DNA of 38,790 nucleotides, taken from positions 2,077-40,866 of the forward strand of contig CAUDNR010000031.1 of the NCBI GenBank assembly GCA_958430865.1. Direction: 5' to 3'. Origin of the DNA: Entrophospora sp. SA101. Its lineage: Eukaryota; Glomeromycota; Glomeromycetes; Entrophosporales; Entrophosporaceae. Position 1 is the stretch's first letter. Every line of letters starts with the position of its first letter. The position numbers and the translations under genes are program-made. Shown one piece after another: positions 10,654-20,691 of this stretch. The notes under the pieces were generated by a model. That model saw only the letters and a program-made list of their open reading frames with translations. It was not told where the DNA came from and did not search any database.

Positions 10654-10918
10654 AATCATGTGTTTTAATAGTAGTAAAATCCTAATATAATCCATATAAA
10701 ATAAATAGTCATTTTTGTTTACTGATTAACATCTACTATCATATTACTTGATTAGGAAAAATTTATTTATAAACAAAGATCTTGTTCCAAACCTGAAAAT
10801 CTTATTTGATCTTGATTATTATTCCTATTATTATTCTTATTATCATCTTACATTCACAAAACGTTGCATTGTGAATTTTAGACCAACATCGTCTTTCATA
10901 AAACATGTTTATTTTTAT

Positions 10919-12340
10919 CTATTTGAAATCCTCAAGTTCTAAGCCACCTTCAGATCTGATATTAGATAGTTTATCATTTAAATTTCTTTGTGATATAAAT
11001 TGGCCAATTGTTCACGTCATCAAAAATGAAGTGGCGCAACAACAAATACAAAGATAAGGATTATTTACTACCAGACTGGTTTCAAGATTATCGATTAAAT
11101 TAGTAATAACATTCACATCAATATAATCTTTTGCTGAATAGTTTCACTTTATCTTTAGTCTCCAGAATTCTTGACCAATTCGTTAAGTTGATTATGCTTA
11201 ATTCTATTACTTTGTCGTATATAACAAACGTCGCCAGATTGATAATTGCATACCCAATAAAATTAGATCACATTGTATATGGAGAAAGACTTTATTTTTT
11301 TTTTATCTTAACGATCCATGACTAATCTCCATATTTTTTCCAGATTCTTAGATGACAAAAGCCTTTTAATCTGTAAACCATGCCATAATAATAATTGCTT
11401 AGAAAAGCCAATCTTTTCTATCATAGATTCATTAATATCCTAGTTCGTGAGCTGGATTCTATTGCTGTTTTTATGCTTTTGGAATCAAATTTAGTTGTAG
11501 TGCTTCTTGTGTTCGCTTATAAGATGACACATAATAGAGTAGACAACTACCTTTTTGGTTTTATCTTCTACTAATTCCACGGTTACAACAATATATTCAT
11601 ACCATGATCTTTAGAGTCAAATTTGGCATCATCTTCATGTTTCATCGCCAGCAGATCCAATTTCTGTAAATGTGATTAATAACTAGGTTTGGAGATAATA
11701 TCTCATGCAATGCATTAATAAATACAGTCAACTACCAAAGATGAAGCAATTAACATTTTTGCCATCTTCAACGGTAAGCTGGATTTCTGTTCAATATAGC
11801 GACTACTTGTCAGCTAGCAATGCCTTCTTAGTGCCTGTGAAATCGGATTGTTCTGTGAACTTTGAATTGGATTCGGTCAGAAACATTGTTGTTATAATCA
11901 TAGCTTTCAAATATTTTAGAATTCCAAAGCACTGTTGCTAATTTTTTTTTTAAGAAGTTATGTTGATTGATTAATATGATTATGGCATGATAAATGAACT
12001 TTAATAATTGAATAGAACCTGTTGCACGAATATACTGAAAGAAAAGGTAGTCAATGATTAACAGAAATTATATACCTTTGTATCTATCTATTCTCTTGAA
12101 AGGAAACTACTTCTGATTCAAATAATTGATCCATTACATCTTTATAAAGTTTAGTAGCTTTGTTTATTGCATTTGATATACTGGTTGATGAGTGGATTTG
12201 ACATCATGAATCTGTTGTTGGTCAAGTGATCTCAGGTCTAAACACTCTCGCCTTCCAAACATCAAAGTAAATACCCACTTTTTATACTCTGTCTGTTCAA
12301 AAACATGATATCGAGTTGGAAATTTTTCGATTCTGGAAAA
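10919..12340 (-). pseudogene. Decayed protein-coding region of unknown family (copy 1)
   Basis: Reading from 12340 leftwards, the minus strand shows coding-like pieces broken by frameshifts and stops: FPTRYHVFEQTEYKKWVFT, LMFGRRECLDLRSLDQQQ, NAINKATKLYKDVMDQLF, YIVVTVELVEDKTKKVVVYS, NESMIEKIGFSKQLLLWHG, and a last piece QFISQRNLNDKLSNIRS ending EDFK-stop at 10919. Amino-acid composition is normal for a soluble protein, whereas random AT-rich frames here give F/I/Y/N-rich junk. I do not recognise the family. It looks like an old relic, though some interruptions may be introns. Copy 2 is at 34502-35923. Confidence 0.45.
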
Positions 12341-13685
12341 TAATAAAGAACTAAATTAGCAAATAACGCTTAATAATCTCATCAGAGAGCAAACATATAT
12401 AATGCAGCGGTGTTGATAAAATAGAAAAGAGGAGAGCGCTAGGGTAATTCCAGCGGGTGTTTATGACAACCATCGACAATATAAACGGAGGCTGTATGTG
12501 CCGTAGGATATTGTGTATATCAAGATAAACATGATAAAAAATTTAATCACTTAACTGAAAACATGACACGTTCAAGCAGAGGAAAAGAATGCCAAGAATT
12601 ATCCTCATTATACTATCAATAGTCATAAACATGTCAGAAATATATTCTGATTTTTCCCTCATTTTTACTCTATAGACAACACAATCTTCAACCTTCTCAT
12701 AACACTCTTGACATGCTATTAAGTGTAAAGCAATGCGTATTTTCATTATTGAATCATTATATAGTTGCACGACATAATTTGATCTCAAATTTGTATTTTT
12801 TTACTGTGCCTAAAATTCACTCTCAATTATGTACATCGCTATCATATTAAAAGTGCGCTGACCATACATTATTAGCAAACTAATGTGCGATTAGTAATTT
12901 TACGTGTAATTTATAATAAGTTTTGTTTTAATTGTCGTTTTTTAGAATTACCGATTTTCAAAAGCTAACTCAAAATCAAATAAGGACAGTTTAAATTTAC
13001 CATTAAATGATTTCTAAATTCATTGTTTACGAATTCGAGTTTTTGTCGAGGAAAAAAATCGCCAAGTATTGCTTTTGGTATGATTGTGTACCCGTTGTAA
13101 AAGTATATTCTCTTTGCATGTTCACACCAGTTGCAAGACATTATCACCTTCCCATTATTATCTTCGCTCCGTTCAAGCAAAGGGTAAATTCGTAACCAAT
13201 TCGGATCAAATCTTCACGCGCTTTTTTATTTAATCTTTGTCTAGCTGCTACCTTTTTGGATCATTCATTGTTTCTTTCTTTATTTACTTGCGAATAACAG
13301 GTTGAGGGAATGGGGTGAATAAAATGTAATATTTAAGAAATTTGAAAAAGTTCACTCGGAAAAAAATCGCGAGAAAAAAAAAAAATTTTTATGATTTTCG
13401 TGTGCCTAAAACATTGCTTAATCTACGATTTACAGTTGTTATGAAATTCAAACTAATATAAATTTATTTACAACACAAACAACTAATTGAAAACAACTAA
13501 TTGAAGAAAACGATATTTGTAAGGGATATATGTTTTGGATATACTGTATATAGAAATAAAATAAGTCATTAAATAATAAATTTAATTATCTACTATTTCT
13601 CAGCCACAACCAAATTGATTTTAAAGTATATAAAACATTGTTATAATAATTATCTTGGCGTTATTGAATCTATTATTATTATTTA
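12341..13685. other. Intergenic stretch without recognised genes (copy 1)
   Basis: An 81-codon minus-strand frame (12543-12788) is open, but matches nothing I know and may be chance or relic. A 25-base segment at 12756-12780 resembles window positions 3-27. Nothing else stands out. Confidence 0.5.
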
Positions 13686-13961
13686 TTATTGCTTATCACC
13701 AGTTGCTCCAACCCTAAACACAACCCATGCCATGCCGATAGGTTCAAGTTAAGCGTTTCTAACAAATGCATGATAGTTAGGTGGTGCACAAAAGACATTT
13801 GGTGCCAGATTACCAGTGTGGATTATATCACGTAAATTATACAAATCTTTGTACCTACGACTATTTGTTCCAAGGTTATGAGTAGCAAGGATATCCATCC
13901 CTGCATCATAAACAGCCCAGCCATACTGGTTAACCCATGCTGCATATTTGGTCTTAACATC
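13686..13961 (-). pseudogene. Relic coding fragment with atypically high GC, unknown family (copy 1)
   Basis: From 13961 leftwards the frame reads DVKTKYAAWVNQYGWAVYD, AGMDILATHNLGTNSRRY, KDLYNLRDIIHTGNLAPN and VFCAPPNYHAFVRNA, then a stop (13749-13751), then LEPIGMAWVVFRVGATGDKQ and a second stop at 13686. Upstream, the frame is lost to a shift near 13962. The composition is rich in G, A, W, H and P and the DNA has clearly more G+C than its surroundings, so it was once under protein-coding selection in another compositional setting. No family was recognised; transfer from elsewhere, including an endogenised element, is possible but not shown. Copy 2 is at 37269-37544. Confidence 0.5.
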
Positions 13962-14694
13962 AAAATCAGATCAAATTCTTTGCGTTGGCAAGTTGCTTTT
14001 CATATTTTTATTTTCTTTCTTCAAAAAACTAATCTACAGTTATGCGAAAAAATAACTTAACTACAAACAACATTAAACCATTTTACTATTAATTTCTTAA
14101 AGGGTGACTGCATTTACTTTATATTTTTTTTCCAAAAAAACTATCTGGCGTATAATCAGAAAGACCGTTGAAAAATTTAAGTGTCACGTTATATAAAATT
14201 TTTATTTATAAAAAAAAATTTTCATCTTTACATACAGGTGGTTCCTTTAAACACAAGAAAAACAGACTTTTAGATAAATTAGATGAATAATATGGAATTT
14301 CCATCGAACTATTACAAGTTAATGAGCCTTAACTTCTTTATAATTTCTAAAACATCATTGTCATTTTTTTCAAATAATTCTGATTGGTTTTCAATTGATC
14401 TGAACATTTTCACTATCTTCCAATCCAGTGAAGCTCCTTTTCATATTAGAATTAGATGACAAAGTATTATTAAGTGATGAAACTTCATTAATATTATTTC
14501 ATTATTTGCAATTGTATTTCCACCAGATTGTTCTAAAATCTTCACATGAATAGTATATACTATCCAAAATCTAGTTAAAATTTTTTTCATCTAACATTAA
14601 TTTATACCTTGAGTATAATATCTGTTTTTATTACATTTGCAACATTGAATTAACCTCTCTGTATCTGTTATTTTATATCACTCTTCAAAAATTT

Positions 14695-14832
14695 TCATGA
14701 ACATTTGTCAATATACCAAATTGATTCATGTACAAAGTGATAACTGATATTATGAACAGCTGTTTTCCCAATCCTCCCTCCATTATTTTCACTCAGCCAT
14801 TCAACAAGTTCTAATTCTAATTGTTCAAATCC
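14695..14832 (-). pseudogene. Relic resembling a CENP-B/Tc5-type DNA-binding HTH (copy 1)
   Basis: The minus strand reads GFEQLELELVEWLSENNG then GRIGKTAVHNISYHFVHES to a stop at 14695. The pattern of an acidic helix ending in LVEW, a short turn and a second basic helix resembles the CENP-B-type HTH of pogo/Tigger transposases. Only about 45 codons are open, and the flanks are degraded (further left, MKRSFTGLEDSENVQ). The family call is weak. Copy 2 is at 38278-38415. Confidence 0.35.
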
Positions 14833-14879
14833 ATTCCTTGCTGGCTAATTAAACATAGATACAAAAAATATAAACTAAT

Positions 14880-15011
14880 AATATGTATTTATCATTAAAT
14901 TAATAGAATTAATTGTTCTTTTTGGAGAGTTATTGCTCGTGTTACCAGAATTAGGATTTAACGCTAATTTGTTAGTCGAAATCAGTGTTGGAAATTCGTC
15001 GATCTTATGAT
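14880..15011 (-). pseudogene. Possible exon of unknown minus-strand gene (copy 1)
   Basis: After an acceptor-like ttttttgcag, the minus strand reads HKIDEFPTLISTNKLALN then PNSGNTSNNSPKRTI from 15011. The Ser/Asn/Pro-rich content looks like a linker of a real protein. In this copy the upstream part is cut off by the N gap 47 bases away. In copy 2 (38463-38594) the sequence continues into a hAT-like tail. Confidence 0.35.
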
Positions 15012-15057
15012 CTGCAAAAAAAAATTTGTGCACATATGAACACAAGAAATTTTTATT

Positions 15058-15067
15058 NNNNNNNNNN
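15058..15067. other. Assembly gap, 10 N
   Basis: Ten Ns. The duplicated block X stops at the base before the gap, whereas the matching copy at 38640 continues without a break. The Tc1 fragment follows the gap. The physical distance across the gap is unknown. Confidence 0.99.
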
Positions 15068-15792
15068 CACTATATACAAGCATTTTTGTACATAAAGAAT
15101 ACTTTGATCTATTATGTATCCAAGACATTTATAAACGATTGTAAGCATTCATTATTATTTTTATTTTACATTGTGTTTTTTAATTTATTTCTTTTCTAGT
15201 TTAAAATGCATAGAAAGGAGCTGTCAGTTGCTCAACGTGAGCAAATTATTGGTGCATATATTAGTGGTGTTAAACAAAAAGTTATTTCTGCTCAGCTTGA
15301 TATTCCTACCAGTACAATAAATGATACTATCAAACAGTATAAAGAAACAGGTTTTGCAACACCTGAAAAATGTCCCAGTTGTCCAAAACTGCTCACTCAA
15401 TGTGATACACACATTGTACAATGTATCGTCCATGATAACTGGTTTCCCCTCTTGGTGATATAACAAATAAATTTAATTCTCATCTTTGCATTATAATACA
15501 GTTAGAAAATATCTTCATGATGAGGGTCTAGGTAATTATGCCACAAAAAAAAACCTCTTTTAACAGAGAAACAGTGAAAAGATCAACTAAGATGGAGCAA
15601 AGAAAAACAAAACTGGGAAGAAGAATGGAAAAATGTGATATGGTTGGATGAGTCAAGGTTTGCTCTTTTTGAATCAGATGGCTGAGTAAGAGTATGGAGA
15701 AAACCAGGGGAAGCTTATAAAGAGGATTGTATTCAACCTACAGTTAAATTTGGTGGAGGAACTGTGATGTTTTGGGAGTGTTTTGGTTGGCA
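15068..15792 (+). mobile_element. Tc1/mariner element, left fragment
   Basis: Begins at the gap, so its 5' terminal repeat is not visible. It covers the presumed 5' leader and the transposase gene from its ATG (15206) to the codons for a FWxCFGW motif. It stops at 15792, where similarity to the second fragment (16236-17315) ends. Confidence 0.8.
15206..15792 (+). pseudogene. Tc1-type transposase, N-terminal and central part, broken
   Basis: From 15206 it reads MHRKELSVAQREQIIGAY, then ISAQLDIPTSTINDTIKQYKE, the first HTH of a Tc1 paired-type DNA-binding domain. The frame is lost by a one-base deletion (about 15444) and a 10-base deletion (about 15486), compared with the second fragment. Later pieces (RETVKRSTKMEQRKTKLG) and the first catalytic Asp region are in shifted frames, and a CGA codon has become TGA (about 15683). 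The arginine-rich GRPR-type linker found in the other fragment (RPGRPK) has been changed to CPSCPK by CpG transitions. Non-functional. Confidence 0.88.
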
Positions 15793-16235
15793 CTTCTGCA
15801 TTTCTTACTTGATTTTTACTTTTTCTTTTTCCTTTTGAAGATAGAGGCATTTTATCTTGTTTTATTGATTGAACTTTTATAACAATTAATAATGATTTAA
15901 TTAATATTGATGTAAAATATCTTAATATTCAATTTCAAAATTTACGCGCTATTTCTCGTGTGACATAAATTGATCGTTATTAGGAGTTTTATTGGACAGA
16001 ATTTGAATGATCAGCGTCCGAAATTTGAAATATACTATATAGTAAACTTGTGTATTTTTAAACCTTAATAACTTTGTACATAGTTGAAAATCAAAAAAGT
16101 ACACCGTAATTTTGAAAGAGGAAGTTCTAATCTATCATTTTTACGGTTTCTTTTTTTTGTAACACGAAAATCGAGGGACTAGATACATTTTAAAGTCACC
16201 CATAAATTCTTGATGACTTTAGGTGACACGCACCA
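15793..16235. other. Spacer between the two Tc1 fragments
   Basis: No coding seen. It joins two fragments that overlap in element coordinates, so they are either two insertions, each truncated, or one element rearranged by a partial tandem duplication. A short inverted GTCACC...GGTGAC lies at its right end (16196-16226). Confidence 0.55.
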
Positions 16236-17150
16236 TACCAGTACAATAAATGATACTATCAAACGGTATAAAGAAACAGGTTCTGCTACACCTGAAAAAC
16301 GTCCCGGTCGTCCAAAACTGCTCACCCAACGTGATACACGCGTTTTACAACGTATCGTCCATGATAACCGATTTTCCCCTCTTGGTGATATAACAAATAA
16401 ATTTAATTCTCATCTTAACACAACTTTGCATTATAATACAGTTAGAAAATATCTTCATGACAAGGGTCTAGGTAATTATGCTACAAAAAAAACCTCTTTT
16501 AACAGAGAAACAGCGAAAAGATCGACTAAGATGGAGCAGAGAAAAACAAAACTGGGAAGAAGAATGGAAAAATGTGGTATGGTCAGATGAGTCAAAGTTT
16601 GCTCTTTTTGAATCAGATGGCCGAGTAAGAGTATGGAGAAAACCGGGGGAAGCTTATAAAGAGGATTGTATTCAACCTACAGTTAAATTTGGTGGAGGAT
16701 CTGTGATGTTTTGGGGGTGTTTTGGTTGGCATGGTGTCGGACCTTTAATTGTGGTGGAGGGAAACATGGATTCAAATGATTATATTAACATCCTTGCTGG
16801 ACACTTTATACCATGGGTTAATAATTACCCTAATTCTATTTTTCAGCAAGACAAAGCTCCATGTCATACATCAAATTATAGTGTTTTGGTGGATGAAAAC
16901 ACATGACATTCCGATTTTAGATTGGGTGGCGCAAAATCCAGATCTTAACCCGATCGAGAACTTGTAGAACTATCTGGATCATCAAGTACGTAAAAGAAAA
17001 CCTCTGCCTAAATCTAAACAGGAATTAATAAACGTAATACAAGAGGAATGGGGGAAAATCAACATAGAAACGCTACATCGTTTAATTTTAAGCTTACCAG
17101 ATCGTGTCAAAGCAGTAATTAAGGCTAAAGGTGGACATACTAAATATTAG
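16236..17150 (+). pseudogene. Tc1-type DD34E transposase, broken by two frameshifts and a stop
   Basis: Frame 1 reads TSTINDTIKRYKETGSAT, then EKRPGRPKLLTQRDTRVLQR (second HTH with GRPR-like linker) up to a run of eight A (16484-16492), where a one-base shift moves the frame. The next frame gives KQRKDRLRWSREKQNWEEEW, VVWSDESKFALFESDGR (first catalytic Asp), GGGSVMFWGCFGWHG and IFQQDKAPCHTSN (second Asp). A second shift near 16880 leads to HDIPILDWVAQNPDLNPIEN with the final Glu about 34 residues after the second Asp. There TGG has become TAG, and QVRKRKPLPKSKQELINVI runs to the stop at 17148-17150. All catalytic residues persist, so decay is fairly recent, but the gene cannot work as read. 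Confidence 0.9.
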
Positions 17151-17315
17151 CCTGTTCATTTTAAAAAATTTAAATATTAAACATCACATTTAGGATTTTA
17201 TTTTGAAAACTTGTTTTTGTCAAATAATAAATATAAAAATTTTTTTATACATACACAAAAAACTGAATTTTATATATAATTCTATAAATAGTAAAAAAAA
17301 TCCGGTAAACTACTG
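16236..17315 (+). mobile_element. Tc1/mariner element, right fragment with 3' terminal repeat
   Basis: The fragment covers most of the transposase and the 3' end. It ends ...TCCGGTAAACTACTG at 17315, followed by TA (17316-17317), the usual Tc1 target dinucleotide. The terminal sequence read inward is CAGTAGTTTACCGGA. The left side is truncated inside the transposase HTH. Confidence 0.8.
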
Positions 17316-17412
17316 TAGGCCGGTGTATGTAATTACACTTCCTGTGACATATCGTTTGACTGTTACTAATTTTTTTTGTTAAAGAAATCGACTATGTGAT
17401 TTGGGTAGAATT

Positions 17413-17521
17413 AATTACTTTTTTTTTAGTAAATACATTAACAGAACTGATTACTATTTTTTTTTGGTGAATGCATTAATAAAATCGATTACTTTTTTTG
17501 GTAAATGCATTAAATTATGAC
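17413..17521 (+). repeat. Three-unit tandem repeat, about 37 bp per unit
   Basis: Units start at 17413, 17450 and 17488. Each has attact, a T-run, ggtgaatgcatta or a close variant, and an aaaatcg-like end. Confidence 0.7.
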
Positions 17522-17613
17522 AATTATTATTTATCATCATGATTTAATATTACTTTTTTTCCCGATTGCTAATTTTTGAGGCTAGGAATTATTAAAGAAA
17601 TTATTACTTTCTA

Positions 17614-17789
17614 TTGAGCAAAAATAAAAATACGTCAAAATCCGAAAAACAGTTTTTTCAATTGTTTGCACACTGCGCAACCAAAATTATTATTCTTGAG
17701 TAAAAATAAAAAAAACCGTCAAAGATCCGAAAACCGTTTTTCAATTGTTATTACGTAATGTGTTGCAAGCTGCACAATTAAAGTTATTT
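17614..17789 (+). repeat. Diverged tandem duplication, about 85-95 bp
   Basis: Unit 1 (17614-about 17691) and unit 2 (17696-17789) share ttgag(c/t)aaaaataaa, cgtcaaa, atccgaaaa, ttttcaattgtt, gc(a)caa and aa(a)gttatt-like tails in order. Unit 2 has small insertions. Confidence 0.65.
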
Positions 17790-18129
17790 GGAATATTATT
17801 ATTATTATTTTTTAAACAGTAAACAATATCTTTTAAAATTTACGACCTAACTTTTTTTTGGTACAGATAACGTTATACGATAACGAGAAGTTACTATTAA
17901 AGTATTAAAGTGTGAGTTCATGGATACGCGCACGTGCATTCGTTAACAATTATAATTGATAAAATGTTTATTGTTGTTATTAGTAATAATCATTTCAATA
18001 AAGAATTCAACATCTTTTTTTTTATTTTCAAACGTCTTTGTTTTTAACACTGCTACAACAATAAATCTATTTTTAAACGATGGCATCTATTTTAACATCT
18101 ATTATAACATCTATTATATATATATAAAT

Positions 18130-19055
18130 TGTGAGCGGCATAAATGTTTATACAGGTGTTGCATATAGCAGAGTAGATGATGAAGAATTTATAAAGTTGC
18201 ATTTTAAGGCGTTTCGACAGAACTTTTGAAGAAATGACCAAGGAAGATTCCATTATGATGATGGTTGGAAGATTTCTTAATGTTGGATCTGAATTATTTG
18301 TAATCATTTATTATTATTTCGATAAATAAATGACGAAAGATTTAAAAAATGTAACAAATGATTTTTTTTTTGTGTAGGTAACTGTCATTCAAGCAATAAA
18401 CTTGGACCTAAAAACTTTGAACGAGGAACCCAATCTCTGTTTGGTACTTTTTCTTCTCCTTGTAAAGAAAAGGCCAAGCCAAATGGCGAACTAGATCAAA
18501 ACTTCTTCATAATGGAAAGGAACACCTACAATTCGTTCACCAGCACATCCAACAAAATAATGATCCCATGTACATATACTGTCTCGAATGACAGACATTC
18601 GGCAGTAGCAGATGCAACAAACTCATCAGCGGTCTTTTCAGTAGGAACATCATGCAAATCATCTGTAGCGAAATTGATTGGCCTTATCCCAAAGCAAATC
18701 ATCAACAACAACTAGACTCAAAAGAAAGAATGATAATTTGAGAAGCAGACCATTGGCAAAAAATCTCACGAGTCATCACCGATAAACGCATTAGCAACAT
18801 CATCAAACTTATTATCATCAAGTAAGAGATCATGAAAGCCAAGCAACAAGGAGGAAGTGACAATCGAGAAAACGTGCTCTGATGCCTCCTTGAATATGTC
18901 AAGACCAGAGATGTTGGTAAATGCAATAAAGCAAGTTAATAATAACAAGGGTAAAGCACCAATGTGCTATTATCAAGACAACGAGATTTTGTGTTTGAGA
19001 ACCAAGAGGATGAAGTTGAAGTTCAAGATATAATGACAGTGATAATGACACTATT
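18130..19055 (+). pseudogene. Decayed coding tract of higher GC, unknown family
   Basis: Plus-strand pieces look like protein in more than one frame: TGVAYSRVDDEEFIKLHFK, RTFEEMTKEDSIMMMVGRF, then after a possible intron (acceptor AG at 18376-18377) VTVIQAINLDLKTLNEEPN. The next frame gives LLHNGKEHLQFVHQHIQQN, FSRNIMQIICSEIDWPYP and EADHWQKISRVITDKRISN, with stops between them; the last pieces include APMCYYQDNEILCLRTKRM. A different frame stays open from 18379 to 18715. G+C is visibly higher than in the flanks. I do not recognise the family. It is more likely a relic with frameshifts than an intact gene. Confidence 0.4.
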
Positions 19056-19382
19056 TAAACTACAAAAATATTATTTTTAAAGTATTTTAAATTTAAATAT
19101 TTTAAACGAATGAACAATTTATTTGATTGTTGTTGAAAATATAAAATTTATTAATTTTTGTGAATTAGCATATTTTTATTGTCTTTTATTTGTGAAATAA
19201 ATCAGTCTAAATAAATTTTATTGATTACAAGCCAAAAATACATGATTACAAATTGAAAAAAATTATGTGAATTAATTAATTAATACATATACTCAGAAAT
19301 TTTAATCTTGTTATATGTAAAGATTGTCCTCGGATTAGCTACTAAAAAAATTTTTTATTGAAAAATCACAACAGGATGCGAC

Positions 19383-20691
19383 TTATTCCATTTTTTTTAA
19401 AGTATGAATCAACAATTCACTTAACATCACTCTTGAGACATTATATCTATCGAAGAAACTCGATTTTTTTTTCTGTGGAGATGTATCAACAATACAATCA
19501 TCTGCATGCTGAGTGCCACCACGTTTAAAAAATTTTTTTAATTTCAATGAAGACTCTATGTGCTGTTGTAGATTTACAACACGGATCTGGCCAAATATAT
19601 AAGTAAAGAGTGTGTCAGTTACAAATTATCATAAGAAATACTATGACAGCAATTAACAACAACATTAATAATATTTGTTACCTTAAATATAATCATTCTT
19701 CGTATAATATGGGACAAATTCTTTGATTGTATAGGTGTATTAGGAACCACAAACCCATCAAACTGGTCAACAAGATAAACTCCACCAACCCAATGCATAG
19801 CATAAAGAAAACATCTCTCTCTATATAAATAAATGTATAAAATTAGCAAGCCACTACAAACATAATAGTTAATAAATCATATTACTCACTGTAAACAAGA
19901 ATTCCATATGTTTCTAATTTTTCTAGATTGGGATCATTTTCTGGAAACAACTTCCGAATACCGAAGAGAGCCAGTTGCATAGCTGTCAGTAAATGTTATT
20001 GTTAGTGATTTTCACAATGATAGAATCAAATTTCGTTTCACCTTACCTTTAAGGATCTTTTTACGATCTCCCTTCATATTTACATCATCATGATAATAAA
20101 CATTTCCAACCAGGGTTGGCAAATTGACTGGTCATTGAGAACGGGTGGATTTGGACTGGTCCATTGCCATTAATAAAATACCAAATGTTACACTAATGGA
20201 CCCAATGGACTACCAATAGACGCACATTTGCCAACCCTGTTTCCAACAACTTTCCCAAAAGCTACCTGAATTTCCGTGTGGTTAACATTCATTATCCCCC
20301 GTGTAACCTCATTTATACCATTTTTCAGTTTGTGCTTATACCCACTAGAAAAATTCAAGCTCAATTGAATTTTATGATAGACTATTTTTTTATTTATAAA
20401 ATGCAAAACATTATAGTAATACAAACAAATATTAAAATACAATTGTTTGAAGTAATGAGTATTTAATAGTAATAGTGAATATTAATAGTAATATTATGAC
20501 ATTTAATAAATTTAAATTTGTGTCCTTTAATTTCATTATAATTGTGATCTTTTAAATGGTAATGTAATATTGGAAATATCATTGAATGCATGACGTGAAT
20601 CAATACTTTTATTTGAATCAAAAGCATCACTAGAAATACTAGAATCATCAACACTAGTATCACTGGAAATTGCATCTTGATCATTACTCAT
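19383..20691 (-). pseudogene. Multi-exon gene of unknown function, copy A, split by a hAT MITE
   Basis: Exons on the minus strand, in order: a Ser/Asp-rich piece (20691-20536, MSNDQDAISSDTSVDDSS) ending in a stop unless spliced out, 20344-20047, 19982-19890, 19818-19682 and 19586-19383. Conserved-looking segments are YKHKLKNGINEVTRGIMN, VNHTEIQVAFGKVVGN, GDRKKILKAMQLALFGIRK, RCFLYAMHWVGGVYLVDQFD and IRVVNLQQHIESSLKLKKFF, with the C-terminus ELLIHTLKKME. All four last introns have GT/AG borders (64-95 bp for those scored). Exon 20344-20047 contains a 129-bp MITE that shifts the frame, so this copy is probably dead. The link between the Ser/Asp-rich piece and the next exon is uncertain. No known domain was recognised; the repeated presence suggests an expanded lineage family. 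Confidence 0.6.
20111..20239. mobile_element. hAT-type MITE, 129 bp, with 8-bp target duplication (copy A)
   Basis: Terminal inverted repeats CAGGGTTGGCAAAT of 14 bp are perfect at both ends. The host sequence TTTCCAAC is duplicated on each side (20103-20110 and 20240-20247). An 8-bp duplication and a CAGGG start are the signature of the hAT superfamily. No coding inside. Insertion of 137 bases is not a multiple of three, so it breaks the host exon. Confidence 0.92.

Larger units (their letters stand above)
3332..15057. repeat. Block X: 11.7-kb duplication, copy 1
   Basis: Every landmark checked here recurs at exactly +23583 (26915-38640), including homopolymers, the 69-bp (ATA)n run and the (CATA)n run, with no difference that I could see by eye. 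The left boundary lies inside related but divergent pogo-like elements. The right boundary is the N gap. See the first two findings for interpretation. Confidence 0.9.
17318..18130. other. Intergenic region with short tandem repeats
   Basis: Contains a three-unit repeat of about 37 bp (17413-17521) and a diverged tandem pair of about 85-95 bp (17614-17789). No supported coding. Confidence 0.6.

Noticed and set aside
12965..13195. Overlapping plus and minus frames of 60-71 codons (copy 2 at 36548-36778)
   Set aside because: Each is the shadow of the other; neither resembles a known protein and splice signals are lacking.
18512..18926. Minus-strand frames of 60-74 codons in the 18.5-18.9 kb region
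   Set aside because: Opposite-strand shadows of the plus-strand decayed tract; no consistent frame.
20188..20466. Short frames overlapping the MITE in copy A (and 25501-25779 in copy C)
   Set aside because: They run through the MITE and an intron and are explained by the exon they overlap.
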